Shown piece by piece: positions 25,044-34,403 of a stretch of 64,000 bases of DNA. The position numbers and the translations under genes are program-made. The notes under the pieces are model-generated. The model was not told the DNA's origin and ran no database searches. It saw only the letters and a list, made by a program, of their open reading frames with translations. This DNA comes from Mycobacterium sp. MS1601 (lineage in GTDB: Bacteria > Actinomycetota > Actinomycetes > Mycobacteriales > Mycobacteriaceae): contig NZ_CP019420.1 in assembly GCF_001984215.1 (NCBI RefSeq), forward strand, positions 1,612,001 through 1,676,000, given 5' to 3'. How positions within the stretch are numbered: the first letter of the stretch is position 1; every line of letters begins with the position of its first letter.

Positions 25044-26060
25044 CTACTTGGTCTTGGTCTCGAGTTGTTCCAACAGCTTGAACGACAGAAACGTCATGGG
25101 CCCGTGATCGGCGAAATCCGCTGCGACGTTGCCTGCGATCCCGCCTTCCAGCGACAGCTTGCTCAGCAGATCCAGTTTGAGCTGTGCCGACCCCTCACTG
25201 AAGTCCAGATCAGCGAGGTCAACCCACACCACATTCGGACGGGTGGTCGACTCGTAGATGTACCGCTTGTTGGTCAGGTCCAGTACAACCTGCCAAATGG
25301 TCTGTGATGCATCGGGTTTACCCGGATCGGGGATGCGGAACGGCTGTGCCGCGTTGCGGATCACACTGAACATGCCCGCCACCGCCTCGAGCTGACTGGC
25401 CGGTTGCGGCAATCGCGACACGTAGTAGGCAGCTCGAGCGAAGCGGTGTTCGGCCACGGTGTCGCCGGGAAGCGGTAGGTCACCGCCCAGACCCTCCCAC
25501 TGCTTGAGTAACTCGAGCTGCTGATCGTAGGTGGGAGAGTTGGTCATCACGTGAAAGTCGGGGCTGTGATAGACCGTCGCGTGCCCGCCGATGTACTCGA
25601 TGACGGCCGAATCGCCGGTTGCGTCGTCGAGCGCGAGATGAATGGTGGGCGGCTCACCGCCCGTGGGGTCGGGCATCTGGATCACCTGAACATCGTTTTT
25701 CGTCACCCAGTCAACAGCCTCGGCGACGGTCGCACAGTTGTCGAGAAAGTACTGCAACCAGGTGGCCTGACTCAGCGCCGGACGCGAGTCGTCGTACTGT
25801 CCGTACGTCGATTCGGCCAGCCAGAGCACATGGCCGGCCAGCCCCGCCTCGTTCATGCCGTCCACCGAGATCATGTCGAAGGCCGTGGCGATAACGCTTC
25901 CGTATTTGGACGTCCACGTCAGCCGGCCCGCAACGCCATCGTCGCGGGTCACGCCCCGCGGCTGCTTCCACAAGTTGGTCATCAGGTCCCGGTGAAAGTC
26001 CATGTTGCGTCCAACCAGGACCGCACCGGCGGCATCGGGCCACATCACGCGAGTGCACAT
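25044..26060 (-). CDS. choloylglycine hydrolase-like Ntn amidohydrolase
   Basis: 338 residues. Starting at ATG 26060 puts Cys at position 2 ('MCTRVMW'), so removal of Met exposes the N-terminal nucleophile of the linear amide C-N hydrolase (penicillin V acylase/bile salt hydrolase) family. Other family residues are visible: Arg-Asn-Met-Asp in 'GRNMDF', 'DGMNEAGLAGH' and Asn in 'MTNSPTYDQQ'. The alternative start at 26069 would block the nucleophile. No signal peptide. A likely substrate class is N-acyl amides, for example N-acyl homoserine lactones or fatty amides. It has a leaderless promoter. Confidence 0.85.
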   Translation of the reverse strand: MCTRVMWPDAAGAVLVGRNMDFHRDLMTNLWKQPRGVTRDDGVAGRLTWTSKYGSVIATAFDMISVDGMNEAGLAGHVLWLAESTYGQYDDSRPALSQATWLQYFLDNCATVAEAVDWVTKNDVQVIQMPDPTGGEPPTIHLALDDATGDSAVIEYIGGHATVYHSPDFHVMTNSPTYDQQLELLKQWEGLGGDLPLPGDTVAEHRFARAAYYVSRLPQPASQLEAVAGMFSVIRNAAQPFRIPDPGKPDASQTIWQVVLDLTNKRYIYESTTRPNVVWVDLADLDFSEGSAQLKLDLLSKLSLEGGIAGNVAADFADHGPMTFLSFKLLEQLETKTK

Positions 26061-26067
26061 GGCCCAC

Positions 26068-26073
26068 ACCCTA
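26068..26073 (-). promoter_or_regulatory. -10 box of leaderless Ntn hydrolase promoter
   Basis: On the minus strand TAGGGT, 7 nt, then ATG (26060). This confirms the start that leaves Cys2 as nucleophile. Confidence 0.6.
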
Positions 26074-26092
26074 GTGCGCGTCGAAAAGCAGA

Positions 26093-26122
26093 CGGGCCGG
26101 CCACCCGAAGGTGACCGGCCCG
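26093..26122 (-). terminator. hairpin ending the polyol operon
   Basis: 13-bp arms 26093-26105 and 26110-26122 with one mismatch and a CGAA tetraloop, 24 bp beyond the last binding-protein gene. Very stable, without a U-tract. Confidence 0.75.
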
Positions 26123-26145
26123 CTGCGGGGTATTCAGTTGGCTTG

Positions 26146-27195
26146 TTACGGAGCGGTCTGCCCAGGAATGCCCTCGTAGGCGATGTCGCCGGTCTCGAGG
26201 TTCTTCTTGGTCAGCTCGACCAGGCCGTCGAGGAACTGCTGCCGCTCGGTGACGACGTGCTGGATGGCGACGTCGACGTTGTCCTGGGTGATGGCCGGCA
26301 TGATGTACACGGGCTCGGTGTTGACGTCTTCGCCCTTGACGATGGCGTTGGCCACGGCCAGACCGGCCGACAGCTCCACGGTGCCGTTCTGCAGCGACGT
26401 GCCGATGAACTCACCGCTCTTGACGGCGTTCAGGCCGTCCTCGATGCCGTCGATGCCGACGATCGGCACGTCGGTGCGACCGGCTTCCTTGAGCGCCTGC
26501 AGGGCGCCCAGGCCCATGTCGTCGTTCTGCGAGACCACGCCGTCGATCTGCGGGCCGAAGCTCGAGATCCAGTTCTTCATCTTGTTGACGGCCTCGTCAC
26601 GCTTCCAGTTGGCGGTGTCCTTGGCCAGCACCTTGATGTCCGGGTACTTGGCCAGCACGTTGTCGATGCCCTTGCCGCGGTTGATCTCACCGGAACCACC
26701 GAGGGGGCCCTGCAGGATCACGATGTTGCCGCGGCCGCCGAGGCGGTCGGCCATCATCTGCATCTCCTGCTCACCGGCGGCCACGTCGTCGGGCTGCACG
26801 TTGCCGGCCAGGTCGGGGGTCTCCAGTGCCGCGTTGACGGCCAGCAGCGGGATGTTCTTCTCCTTGGCCGCTGCCACCTGTGGCGCCAGCGAATCAGCCT
26901 GCACCGGAACGACGATGATGGCGTCGACGCCCTGGTTGATCAGGGAGTCCACCTGGCTGGCCTGGGTGGAGACGTCGTTGTTGGCCGAGTTCCACACCAA
27001 TTCGATGTTGTTGGCCTTGGCATAGGTGTCCATGCCTTCCTTACCGGCGGTGATGAACGAGCTCATGTCGTACACCGTCACACCGATACGGGTGGTGTCG
27101 CTGTTGGCGGCGTCGTCGCCGGCACCACAGGCAGTCAGCCCGAGGCCCAGTGCACCGGCAGCGGCGACCGCGCCGATCTTGGTGATCAGTTTCAT
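26146..27195 (-). CDS. sugar/polyol ABC substrate-binding lipoprotein (copy 2)
   Basis: 349 residues. A lipoprotein signal ends at LTAC (Cys near 23). The RbsB/LacI-like type-1 binding fold is clear: '[20 protein letters not shown]', '[20 protein letters not shown]', '[19 protein letters not shown]', '[20 protein letters not shown]'. It is a near-duplicate of the gene at 27232-28287; the last 22 residues are identical. Last gene of the operon, before a hairpin. Two paralogous receptors sharing one permease suggests two ligands or affinities. Confidence 0.9.
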   Translation of the reverse strand: MKLITKIGAVAAAGALGLGLTACGAGDDAANSDTTRIGVTVYDMSSFITAGKEGMDTYAKANNIELVWNSANNDVSTQASQVDSLINQGVDAIIVVPVQADSLAPQVAAAKEKNIPLLAVNAALETPDLAGNVQPDDVAAGEQEMQMMADRLGGRGNIVILQGPLGGSGEINRGKGIDNVLAKYPDIKVLAKDTANWKRDEAVNKMKNWISSFGPQIDGVVSQNDDMGLGALQALKEAGRTDVPIVGIDGIEDGLNAVKSGEFIGTSLQNGTVELSAGLAVANAIVKGEDVNTEPVYIMPAITQDNVDVAIQHVVTERQQFLDGLVELTKKNLETGDIAYEGIPGQTAP

Positions 27196-27231
27196 TGGTT
27201 CTCTTTCTCTTTCGTGCTGTCGGTTCGGGGA

Positions 27232-28287
27232 TTACGGGGCGGTCTGACCGGGGATGCCCTCGTAGGCGATGTCGCCGGTTTCGAGGTTCTTCTTGGTCAG
27301 TTCAGACAGGCCGGCCAGGAACTCGGCACGCTTGGTGACGACGTGCTCGATGGCGACGTCGACGTTGTCCTGGGTGATGGCAGGCATGATGTAGACGGGC
27401 TCTTTGTTGACGTCCTCACCCTTGGCCAGGGCGTTGGCCACAGCCAGACCGGCGGACAGCTCCACGGTGCCGTTCTGCAGCGAGGTGCCGATGAACTCAC
27501 CGCTCTTGACGGCGTTCAGACCGTCCTCGATGCCGTCGATGCCGACGATCGGCACGGTGCGACCCGATTCCTTGAGCGCCTGCAGCGCACCGAGACCCAT
27601 GTCGTCGTTCTCGGCCACCACACCGTTGATCTGGTCACCGAAACCGGAGATCCAGTTCTTCATCTTGTTGACGGCTTCGTCGCGCTTCCAGTTGGCGGTG
27701 TCCATCGCCAGCACCTTGATGTCCGGGTACTTGGCCAGGACGTTGTTGATGCCTTCGGTGCGCTGCAGCTCGCCAGACTGGCCCAACGGACCCTGCAGGA
27801 CCACGATGTTGCCGCGGCCGCCGAGCGCGTCGGCCATCATCTGCATCTCCTGCTCACCGGCGGCCACGTCGTCTGGCTGCACGTTGCCGGCCACGTCCGG
27901 GCTGTCCAGCGCGGCGTTCACCGGCACCAGCGGGATGCCCTTCTCCTTGGCCGCGGTGACCTGTGGACCCAGCGAATCTGCCTGCACCGGAACCACGATG
28001 ATGGCGTCGACACCCTGGTTGAGGAAGGAGTCGACCTGGCTGGCCTGCGTCGCAACATCGAGATTGGCCGAGTTCCAGACCAATTCGATGTTGTTGTCCT
28101 TGGCGTACTGATCCATGCCCTCTTTGCCGGCGGTGATGAACGAGCTCATGTCGTACACCGAAACGCCGATTCGGGTGGCTCCGCCTTCTCCGCCCGACGC
28201 GGAATCGTCACCAGCCCCACATGCGGTCACACCGAGCCCCAGCGCCGCGGCCGAGGCAATGGCGAACATCTTTGTCCCCAGTCTCAT
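27232..28287 (-). CDS. sugar/polyol ABC substrate-binding lipoprotein (copy 1)
   Basis: 351 residues; lipobox VTAC near residue 22. The fold is the same as copy 2, with roughly 80% identity by eye and most differences in residues 25-60, 95-115 and 150-165. It follows the permease gene by 52 bp in the operon. With the permease and double ATPase it forms a ribose-type (CUT2) importer. Context says polyol, pentitol or a related carbohydrate. Confidence 0.9.
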   Translation of the reverse strand: MRLGTKMFAIASAAALGLGVTACGAGDDSASGGEGGATRIGVSVYDMSSFITAGKEGMDQYAKDNNIELVWNSANLDVATQASQVDSFLNQGVDAIIVVPVQADSLGPQVTAAKEKGIPLVPVNAALDSPDVAGNVQPDDVAAGEQEMQMMADALGGRGNIVVLQGPLGQSGELQRTEGINNVLAKYPDIKVLAMDTANWKRDEAVNKMKNWISGFGDQINGVVAENDDMGLGALQALKESGRTVPIVGIDGIEDGLNAVKSGEFIGTSLQNGTVELSAGLAVANALAKGEDVNKEPVYIMPAITQDNVDVAIEHVVTKRAEFLAGLSELTKKNLETGDIAYEGIPGQTAP

Positions 28288-28339
28288 CTGCCTTCTCTCC
28301 CATATTCTTTCGGTTGGTTGTGTCAGAACTCGTGGAGCG

Positions 28340-29371
28340 TCAGGTTCTTCGTTTCGAAGACCAGACGTCGATCGCCACGGCGGACACGATCAGCACACCC
28401 TTGATCACGTCCTGCCAGTAGGCCGGCACCACCAGGATGTCCAGGCCGTTGTTGAGGGTCTGGATCATCAACAGGCCCAGGGCCGTTCCCCAGATGGAGC
28501 CGCGGCCACCCATCAGGCTGGCGCCGCCGATGACGACGGCGGCAATGGCGTCCAGCTCGTAGCCCTGGCCGAGGTTCGGCGGGCCGGAGATGACGCGCGA
28601 GGCCAGCATGACGCCGGACAGACCGGCCAGCAGACCCGACAGGGCGTAGACGCTGAAGAGCACGTTCTTGGCGTTGATACCGGCGATCTCGGCGGCGTTA
28701 CGGTTACCGCCGACGGCGTACACCCGCATGCCGTAAGTGGTGCGCTTCATGACGACGGCCAGCGCGATGATGCCGATGATCATCAGCAGCACGGGGATCT
28801 GCAGACCGAGGATCTTGGTGTTGGCGATGGAGCCGAACTCCGCGGGCAGACCGTTGATGGGGGCACCGCCGCCGATCACATAGGCCGCACCCGAGCCCGC
28901 CGTCAGGGTGCCCAATGTCGCGATGAACGGTGGAACGTTCAAGCGCGAGACCATCACACCGTTGAGGCAGCCGACCACAAGACCCACCAGCATGGCGACC
29001 AGCACAGTCATCCACACCTGGCCGGGGTTGGCTTTGGCGGTGGCCGCACCGGCCATGGCCGATACCGCGATCACCGAACCCACCGACAGGTCGATACCGC
29101 CGGTGAGGATCACCAGCGTCTGTCCCAACGCGATGAGAGCGAACGGCGCGGCGGCCACCAGGATGGTAATCAGGTTGTCCGGGGTGGCAAAGCGCGCGCT
29201 GCGGTAGCTGAAGTAGCAGATGACCAGCAGCAGGATGATGAACATCGCGTACCGCAATGCCATGGCACCCAGCCAGTCCCGGGAGAAGAGTTTCACCGGC
29301 TCACCGGTGACCGGGGACGCCACCGTGGTGGTGCCCCCAGACTCCGGAGCGGTGTCTTCCTTGGTGGTCAT
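28340..29371 (-). CDS. ABC sugar permease (RbsC type)
   Basis: 343 residues with about eight to ten membrane segments. CUT2 permease landmarks: '[20 protein letters not shown]', '[20 protein letters not shown]' and '[20 protein letters not shown]'. It has a polar N-terminal tail of about 35 residues in the cytoplasm. The start overlaps the ATPase stop by 4 bp. It acts as a homodimer channel for the two binding proteins. Confidence 0.92.
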   Translation of the reverse strand: MTTKEDTAPESGGTTTVASPVTGEPVKLFSRDWLGAMALRYAMFIILLLVICYFSYRSARFATPDNLITILVAAAPFALIALGQTLVILTGGIDLSVGSVIAVSAMAGAATAKANPGQVWMTVLVAMLVGLVVGCLNGVMVSRLNVPPFIATLGTLTAGSGAAYVIGGGAPINGLPAEFGSIANTKILGLQIPVLLMIIGIIALAVVMKRTTYGMRVYAVGGNRNAAEIAGINAKNVLFSVYALSGLLAGLSGVMLASRVISGPPNLGQGYELDAIAAVVIGGASLMGGRGSIWGTALGLLMIQTLNNGLDILVVPAYWQDVIKGVLIVSAVAIDVWSSKRRT

Positions 29372-30900
29372 GATGCAGCCTCCTGGTTTCCTGTGTCGGT
29401 TCTGGCCTCGAGTGCGGTCGCCAGTCGGAACACCGACTCCTGGACCTCCGGATGGTCGAGAGCGTCTCGGTCGAGCTCGCCGACGAGTTCGCCGCCTCGC
29501 ATGACGAATGCGCGGTGGGACAACCCGACGACTTCCGGCATGTCCGATGACGCCATCAACACGGCCATGCCTTGTTCTGCGAACTCGGTGATGATGCGGT
29601 AGATCTCACTGCGGGCACCGACGTCCACACCACGGGTGGGCTCGTCGAGCAGCAGCACGTTGACCGTGCCGGTGAGCCAGCGGGCCAGCACCACCTTCTG
29701 CTGGTTGCCGCCGGAAAGTGTGCCTACTTCCTGGGAGAGCCCGCGGCTGCGCAGCCGCACCGACTTCATCACCTCGGAAATCTGTTTGGTACGTGACTTG
29801 CCCTTGAGCCAGCCGCCCACCGAGAACGCCGAAAGTCTTGGCAGCGAGCCGTTGTCGAGCACACTCATCGACAGCACCACACCAGAGAGCTTGCGGTCCT
29901 CTGGGACCATCGCCATGCCCTCGGTGATTGCCGCCGCCGGGGCGTTGCGCTTGACCAGCTTGCCGCGCACCAGGATCTGACCGCTGTTGGAATGCCGGGC
30001 GCCGAAGATCGCCTCGAGCAGTTCGGTGCGTCCCGCGCCCACCAGGCCCGCCAGACCGACGATCTCACCGGCCTTGACGCTGAAGGACACCGGACCGTTG
30101 GCACCCTCGACCATGAGGTCCTTGACCTCGAGCACGGTGTCGGTGCCGGGTTCGGGACGATCAGGGAACAGCGCCTCGAGCTCACGGCCGATCATCGCGG
30201 TCACGATGTCGTCGTCGGAGACTTCTGCGATGGTCTTGTCCAGGATCAGGCCACCGTCGCGTAGCACCACCACCCGGTCGGCGATGGCGCGGATCTCGGC
30301 CATCTTGTGGGTGGTGTACACCATGGCGACGCCGTGTTCGCGCAGCTGGCGCACGATCTTGTACAGGCCCTCGACCTCACGCTCGGAGATCGCCGAGGTG
30401 GGCTCGTCGAGCATCACCACCTGCGCTCCCGTGCGTGCTGCCTTGACGATTTCGACGATCTGACGCAGGCCCACCGGCAGGCTGCCCATACGGGCACTCG
30501 GGTCGATGGCCACACCGAAAACGGCGAGCGCATCACGGGCCTCGTCGATCATGGCCCTGCGGTTGAGGAACGGCCCGGTCTTGATCTCCCGTCCCACGAA
30601 CAGGTTTTCGTAGACCGTCATGTCCTCGATGGACGCCAACTCCTGCGGCACAATCGCGACGCCGTGCTTGACGGCGTCCTTGGTGTTCCCGCCGGTGATT
30701 TTCGCGCCCTTGACCGTGACGGTGCCGTGGTCGGCGGTGTACTGACCGCTGATGATCTTCATCAGCGTCGACTTACCCGCGCCGTTCTCGCCGGCCAGGG
30801 CGGTCACGGTACCCGGCTCCAAGTTCAAGGTGATGCCCTTGAGCACCGGCACCCCACCGAACGCTTTCTGGATGTCTTCGCATTCAAGCAGCGCCGCCAT
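29368..30900 (-). CDS. ABC sugar importer ATPase, tandem domains (RbsA/MglA type)
   Basis: 510 residues, two fused nucleotide-binding domains. The first has Walker A 'GENGAGKST' and 'LDEPTSAISEREVEGLYKIV'. The second has a degenerate A-loop 'AGLVGAGRTELLEAIFGARH' and signature 'LSGGNQQKVVLARWLTGTVN' followed by 'LLLDEPTRGVDVGARSEIYR'. This pattern is typical of CUT2 importers, where one Walker A is altered. It energises the permease immediately downstream. Confidence 0.93.
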   Translation of the reverse strand: MAALLECEDIQKAFGGVPVLKGITLNLEPGTVTALAGENGAGKSTLMKIISGQYTADHGTVTVKGAKITGGNTKDAVKHGVAIVPQELASIEDMTVYENLFVGREIKTGPFLNRRAMIDEARDALAVFGVAIDPSARMGSLPVGLRQIVEIVKAARTGAQVVMLDEPTSAISEREVEGLYKIVRQLREHGVAMVYTTHKMAEIRAIADRVVVLRDGGLILDKTIAEVSDDDIVTAMIGRELEALFPDRPEPGTDTVLEVKDLMVEGANGPVSFSVKAGEIVGLAGLVGAGRTELLEAIFGARHSNSGQILVRGKLVKRNAPAAAITEGMAMVPEDRKLSGVVLSMSVLDNGSLPRLSAFSVGGWLKGKSRTKQISEVMKSVRLRSRGLSQEVGTLSGGNQQKVVLARWLTGTVNVLLLDEPTRGVDVGARSEIYRIITEFAEQGMAVLMASSDMPEVVGLSHRAFVMRGGELVGELDRDALDHPEVQESVFRLATALEARTDTGNQEAAS

Positions 30901-30902
30901 GG

Positions 30903-31967
30903 CTAGCTCACCTCTCCACCCATGGGGCCCACCGTCACGAGCACTTTGACGTTCTCCGCATCGGCCGACGCGGCGAACGCGTCCGCGGAATGCTCGAAAT
31001 CGAACTCTGCACTGATGATCTCCTCGATGGGCACGGCTCCCGAGGACAGCAGCTCGATGGCCGCCTCGAAGTCCTCGCGCACGAACATCAGGTTGCCGAT
31101 CAGGGCCAGTTCACGATCCTGGATCAGGCCCAGCGGTACCGGGGTGGCGCCTTCGGCGACGCCGACGATCATCACGGCACCGCCCTTGTCCACCAGGTCG
31201 ACGGCCTGGGCCACCGAGCTCTCGCGGGATACACAGTCGATCACGACGGCGGCTGGGCCACCCAGCAGTTCCAACGCCGTCTGAACCGCATCGGGTGCGG
31301 TGGGATCGAACGTCCCTGCGGCGCCCAGGCGTTCGGCGCGCGCCCGCTTGGATTCCAACAGATCCGCCACCACGACCTTGGCGCCGGCGTGTTTTGCCGC
31401 GAGCAGGACGAACAGGCCGATGGGTCCGGCGCCGATCACCACGACGGGACGGTCCTTGAGGTCGCCGACCGCTTCGGCGGCCCGGCGCACCGTGTGTACC
31501 GGGGTGGCCAGCGGCTCGACCAGGATGGCGTGGCGGTCGTCGATTTCGTCGGCCAGCGGGATCAGCCGGTCGATGGCCACGCTGAACGTGTCGGCCAGCG
31601 CTCCGGGAGTCTGGCAGCCGAGCACCAGCAGGTCCTTGCAGATGTTGTAGCGGCCGGCCTTGCACTGGGTGCAGTGCCCGCACGCCAGATTGGGCTCCAC
31701 CACAACGCGTTTGCCGATCCAGGATTCATCGACCCCGTCACCCACCGCGTCCACCACGCCCACGGCCTCGTGGCCGGGGCGGTAGGGCAGGTCGATGAAC
31801 GGGTGCCGACCGCAGGCGGCGTGCAGGTCCGAGCCGCAGATGCCGACGACGGTGGTGCGCACCCGCGCCTCGCCCGCGGCAGGCTGCTCTTCGTCAACGG
31901 TCTCGATGGTGATGTCGTCGAGCGCGCTGACGACAACTCTCCTGTTGGTCGCGCCGCGTCCTACCAT
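30903..31967 (-). CDS. zinc-dependent medium-chain polyol dehydrogenase
   Basis: 354 residues. Catalytic zinc ligands are Cys and His in 'GICGSDLHAACGRHPF' and 'GHEAVG'. The structural zinc cluster is 'LACGHCTQCKAGRYNIC'. The Rossmann motif is 'VVVIGAGPIGLFVLLAAKHA'. It likely oxidises a sugar alcohol to a ketose with NAD+. It overlaps the upstream SDR stop by 7 bp. A second MDR of the same type lies two genes upstream, so the pathway may handle two stereoisomers. Confidence 0.88.
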   Translation of the reverse strand: MVGRGATNRRVVVSALDDITIETVDEEQPAAGEARVRTTVVGICGSDLHAACGRHPFIDLPYRPGHEAVGVVDAVGDGVDESWIGKRVVVEPNLACGHCTQCKAGRYNICKDLLVLGCQTPGALADTFSVAIDRLIPLADEIDDRHAILVEPLATPVHTVRRAAEAVGDLKDRPVVVIGAGPIGLFVLLAAKHAGAKVVVADLLESKRARAERLGAAGTFDPTAPDAVQTALELLGGPAAVVIDCVSRESSVAQAVDLVDKGGAVMIVGVAEGATPVPLGLIQDRELALIGNLMFVREDFEAAIELLSSGAVPIEEIISAEFDFEHSADAFAASADAENVKVLVTVGPMGGEVS

Positions 31968-32728
31968 GCGGTGTAACCCCCGTCGGCCACCAGCACCGAA
32001 CCGGTGATGAAGGACGAGGCGTCGCTGGCCAGGAACACCACCGACGGGGCGATCTCCTCAGGCATGGCGTAGCGCAGCATCGGGGTGTCGTCGATCCAGT
32101 GCTGCTTGAACTCGGGCCGGTCCACTGGCGCCATCTCGGTCTTGCAGTAGCCCGGGGCCAGTGCGTTGACCCGGATGCCCAGCGGACCCCATTCGGCGGC
32201 AAGGGATTTGGTGAGGTGGTGCACCGCGGCCTTGGAGGCGTTGTAGGCCGGCTGCATCTGCGGGCGGTTGACGATCATGCCCGACATCGAGCCGATGTTG
32301 ATGATGGAGCCGCTGCCGCGCTCACGCATGTGCTTGCCCGCCTCCAGCGAGCAGGCCCACAGCGCCTTGACGTTGAGATCGAACACCGCGTCCCACTCGG
32401 ACTCCTTCACCGTCCACGACTCGCCGTGGTAGCAGGTGCCCGCGTTGTTCACCAGGATGTCGAGGTGCCCGAGCGCCGAGATGGCGTCGGCGGTCATCGA
32501 TTCCACGTCCTCGGACTTGGTGATGTCGGCAGTGATGGCGTGGAAGGTGTGGCCTTGAGCAGCCGCTTCCGCGACCACTTTCTCGTTGCGTTCAGCACTG
32601 CGGCCGGCGATGGCCACTGTGGCACCCGCCTCCGCGAGCCCGAAGGCGAAAGCCAGGCCCAGGCCCTGGTTGCCACCGGTCACCAGTGCGGTGCGGCCGG
32701 AGAGATCGAACGGGGAACGCTTGCTCAT
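31961..32728 (-). CDS. short-chain dehydrogenase/reductase
   Basis: 255 residues of classical SDR: cofactor motif 'TGGNQGLGLAFAFGLAEAGA', 'LDILVNNAGTC', catalytic Ser in 'INIGSMSGMIV', Tyr-x3-Lys in 'PAYNASKAAVHHLTKSLAAE'. Most similar by eye to gluconate/polyol 2- or 5-dehydrogenases. Within the polyol operon it probably interconverts a ketose and a polyol. Overlaps both neighbours by a few bases. Confidence 0.88.
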   Translation of the reverse strand: MSKRSPFDLSGRTALVTGGNQGLGLAFAFGLAEAGATVAIAGRSAERNEKVVAEAAAQGHTFHAITADITKSEDVESMTADAISALGHLDILVNNAGTCYHGESWTVKESEWDAVFDLNVKALWACSLEAGKHMRERGSGSIINIGSMSGMIVNRPQMQPAYNASKAAVHHLTKSLAAEWGPLGIRVNALAPGYCKTEMAPVDRPEFKQHWIDDTPMLRYAMPEEIAPSVVFLASDASSFITGSVLVADGGYTAW

Positions 32729-33747
32729 GAGGGGTTCACAATCGACTTGAGGCTGGCAGGGTCGGTGTCGCTGTCGAGGGCGTCGGCGACGTGGTCGAGG
32801 TCGTAACGCCCAGTGACCATAGCGTCCAGATCCACCGCACCCGAATTGACCAGATGAATTGCCGCAGGCCAGGTATCGGTGTAACGGAAGACGCCGGTCA
32901 CGGTGATCTCCAGATTGGCGATGTGGCTGACCGGCAGCGGGTACTCGTCGGCACCCATGCCCACCAGCACCACCTTGCCGGCCGGTCCGACGGCCTTGAT
33001 GCCACTCTGCACCGCCACCGCCACACCGGTGGCGTCGACGAAGGCGTCCACCGGCTCGATGACCGAGACGTCGACGGCGGCGGGGTCGAGCACCTCGGTG
33101 GCGCCGAACTTCAATGCCTTCTCACGACGCGACGGCACCAGGTCGGTGACGACGATGCGCGCGGCCCCGAACGCCTTGGCGGCCTGGGCACAGATGACGC
33201 CGATGGGACCGGCGCCGGCGATGAGGATCGATGAGCCGGGCACGATGCCGGCCTTGCGCATGGTGGTGATGGCCACCGACAACGGCTCCAGCAGCGCGGC
33301 GGCATCGTCGGACATGGAATCCGGTACGGCGTAGGCGAAGTCCTCATCGATGATGACGTAACGGCAGAACGCGCCGTCGATCGGCGGGGTGGCGTAGAAC
33401 TTCATCTCGGGGCACAGGTTGTAGCGGCCGGCCTTGCACTGCTTGCACCGGCGGCAGGGGTGCTGCGGCTCCACCGCGACCCGCTGACCGATGCGACCGG
33501 GGTCGACGCCTTCACCGACAGCGGTGATACGGCCCGACAACTCGTGCCCCAGGATCATCGGGTCGTTGACCACGAAATCGCCGATGCGGCCGTGGCGGTA
33601 GTAATGCACGTCCGAGCCGCACACACCCACGGCGGCAACCTCGATCAACACCTGATCGGGGCCAGGGACCGGCACCGGACGCTCCTCGATGACCAGGCTG
33701 CCCGGACCGGTCATCACGCTGGCGCGCATGGTTTCGGTAGTTGTCAT
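32725..33747 (-). CDS. sorbitol/xylitol-type zinc dehydrogenase
   Basis: 340 residues from ATG 33747; the longer frame to 34011 runs through the epimerase gene and is rejected. It has 'VGVCGSDVHYYRHGRIGDFV' (the sorbitol dehydrogenase signature around the catalytic zinc), 'ILGHELSG', the four-cysteine lobe 'PCRRCKQCKAGRYNLC', and a Rossmann motif 'ILIAGAGPIGVICAQAAKAF'. Similar to sorbitol, xylitol and D-arabitol dehydrogenases. Its product would be D-xylulose or a related ketose for the neighbouring kinase. Confidence 0.9.
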   Translation of the reverse strand: MTTTETMRASVMTGPGSLVIEERPVPVPGPDQVLIEVAAVGVCGSDVHYYRHGRIGDFVVNDPMILGHELSGRITAVGEGVDPGRIGQRVAVEPQHPCRRCKQCKAGRYNLCPEMKFYATPPIDGAFCRYVIIDEDFAYAVPDSMSDDAAALLEPLSVAITTMRKAGIVPGSSILIAGAGPIGVICAQAAKAFGAARIVVTDLVPSRREKALKFGATEVLDPAAVDVSVIEPVDAFVDATGVAVAVQSGIKAVGPAGKVVLVGMGADEYPLPVSHIANLEITVTGVFRYTDTWPAAIHLVNSGAVDLDAMVTGRYDLDHVADALDSDTDPASLKSIVNPS

Positions 33748-34403
33748 TTCGCTCCTTCTCCTGATGCTGGTCCGGCGAGCAAGGCTCGGCCGACGACGAT
33801 CGAACTCGCCCCAGCGGTGACGCACAGTTCTGCTACGGATTCGGTGACGCCGCCGTCCACCGCGACCGGAAGGTCGCCTGCGCACGCCGTCACCACAGCC
33901 AATCTGCCGAGCGCACAACGATTTTTGGTGCCCGGTTCGATGAGCATGACCAGCACGCCGTCCGGCCGTGAGGGCCACTGCGGTGCTGATGCTTCGTCGA
34001 GCCCATCCCACTCACGCCACAGCGCGATCCACGCCTGGGCCCCGGCGGCGCGGATAGCCGCCGCCCGTTCGTCGGTGAACGCGGCCCATGGCACAAACAC
34101 CACTGCCGGCCGCACCGCGAGCACGGACTGCAGGATGGTGTCGACGAAATCAGCGGAGCCGATCAGGTGCACCCCGATGCGGGCGGGGTCCACGGTATCG
34201 GCGATGCGATTCAGCTCGGTGAGGCTGACGCCGGCGGGCAGACCCTCGGACTCGGCCATGACATCCACGTGGACATCCAGCTGTGCCGCAGAAAGTGCCT
34301 GGGCCGCTTCGACTCTGGCTTCAGGAGCGGCGGCATAGACCGAGCCGGCGAGCTGACCGCGAAACTGCTTGTGCCACGGCGCCAACAGTTCTGTGGCCAT
34401 CAT
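33744..34403 (-). CDS. ribulose-phosphate 3-epimerase-like TIM barrel
   Basis: 219 residues. Epimerase landmarks: 'LDVHVDVMAESEGLPAGVSL' (RPE has HVDVMDG), 'ARIGVHLIGSADFVDTI', 'MLIEPGTKNRCALGRL' and 'PVAVDGGVTESVAELCVTAG'. The DG after HVDVM is replaced by AES, and 'MxxxPGFGGQ' is changed, so substrate or reaction may differ from pentose-5-phosphate epimerisation. Start ATG 34403 overlaps the kinase stop. In context it would act on a phosphorylated ketose. Confidence 0.75.
   Translation of the reverse strand: MMATELLAPWHKQFRGQLAGSVYAAAPEARVEAAQALSAAQLDVHVDVMAESEGLPAGVSLTELNRIADTVDPARIGVHLIGSADFVDTILQSVLAVRPAVVFVPWAAFTDERAAAIRAAGAQAWIALWREWDGLDEASAPQWPSRPDGVLVMLIEPGTKNRCALGRLAVVTACAGDLPVAVDGGVTESVAELCVTAGASSIVVGRALLAGPASGEGAK

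Noticed and set aside
26002..28404. 800-codon plus-strand frame antisense to both polyol binding proteins
   Set aside because: It is a GC-rich shadow of two clear RbsB-type genes; its translation is repetitive Val/Asp/His/Gly with no domain.
32725..34011. 428-residue version of the zinc dehydrogenase
   Set aside because: The extra N-terminus lies inside the epimerase gene and is low complexity; ATG 33747 gives the family N-terminus.
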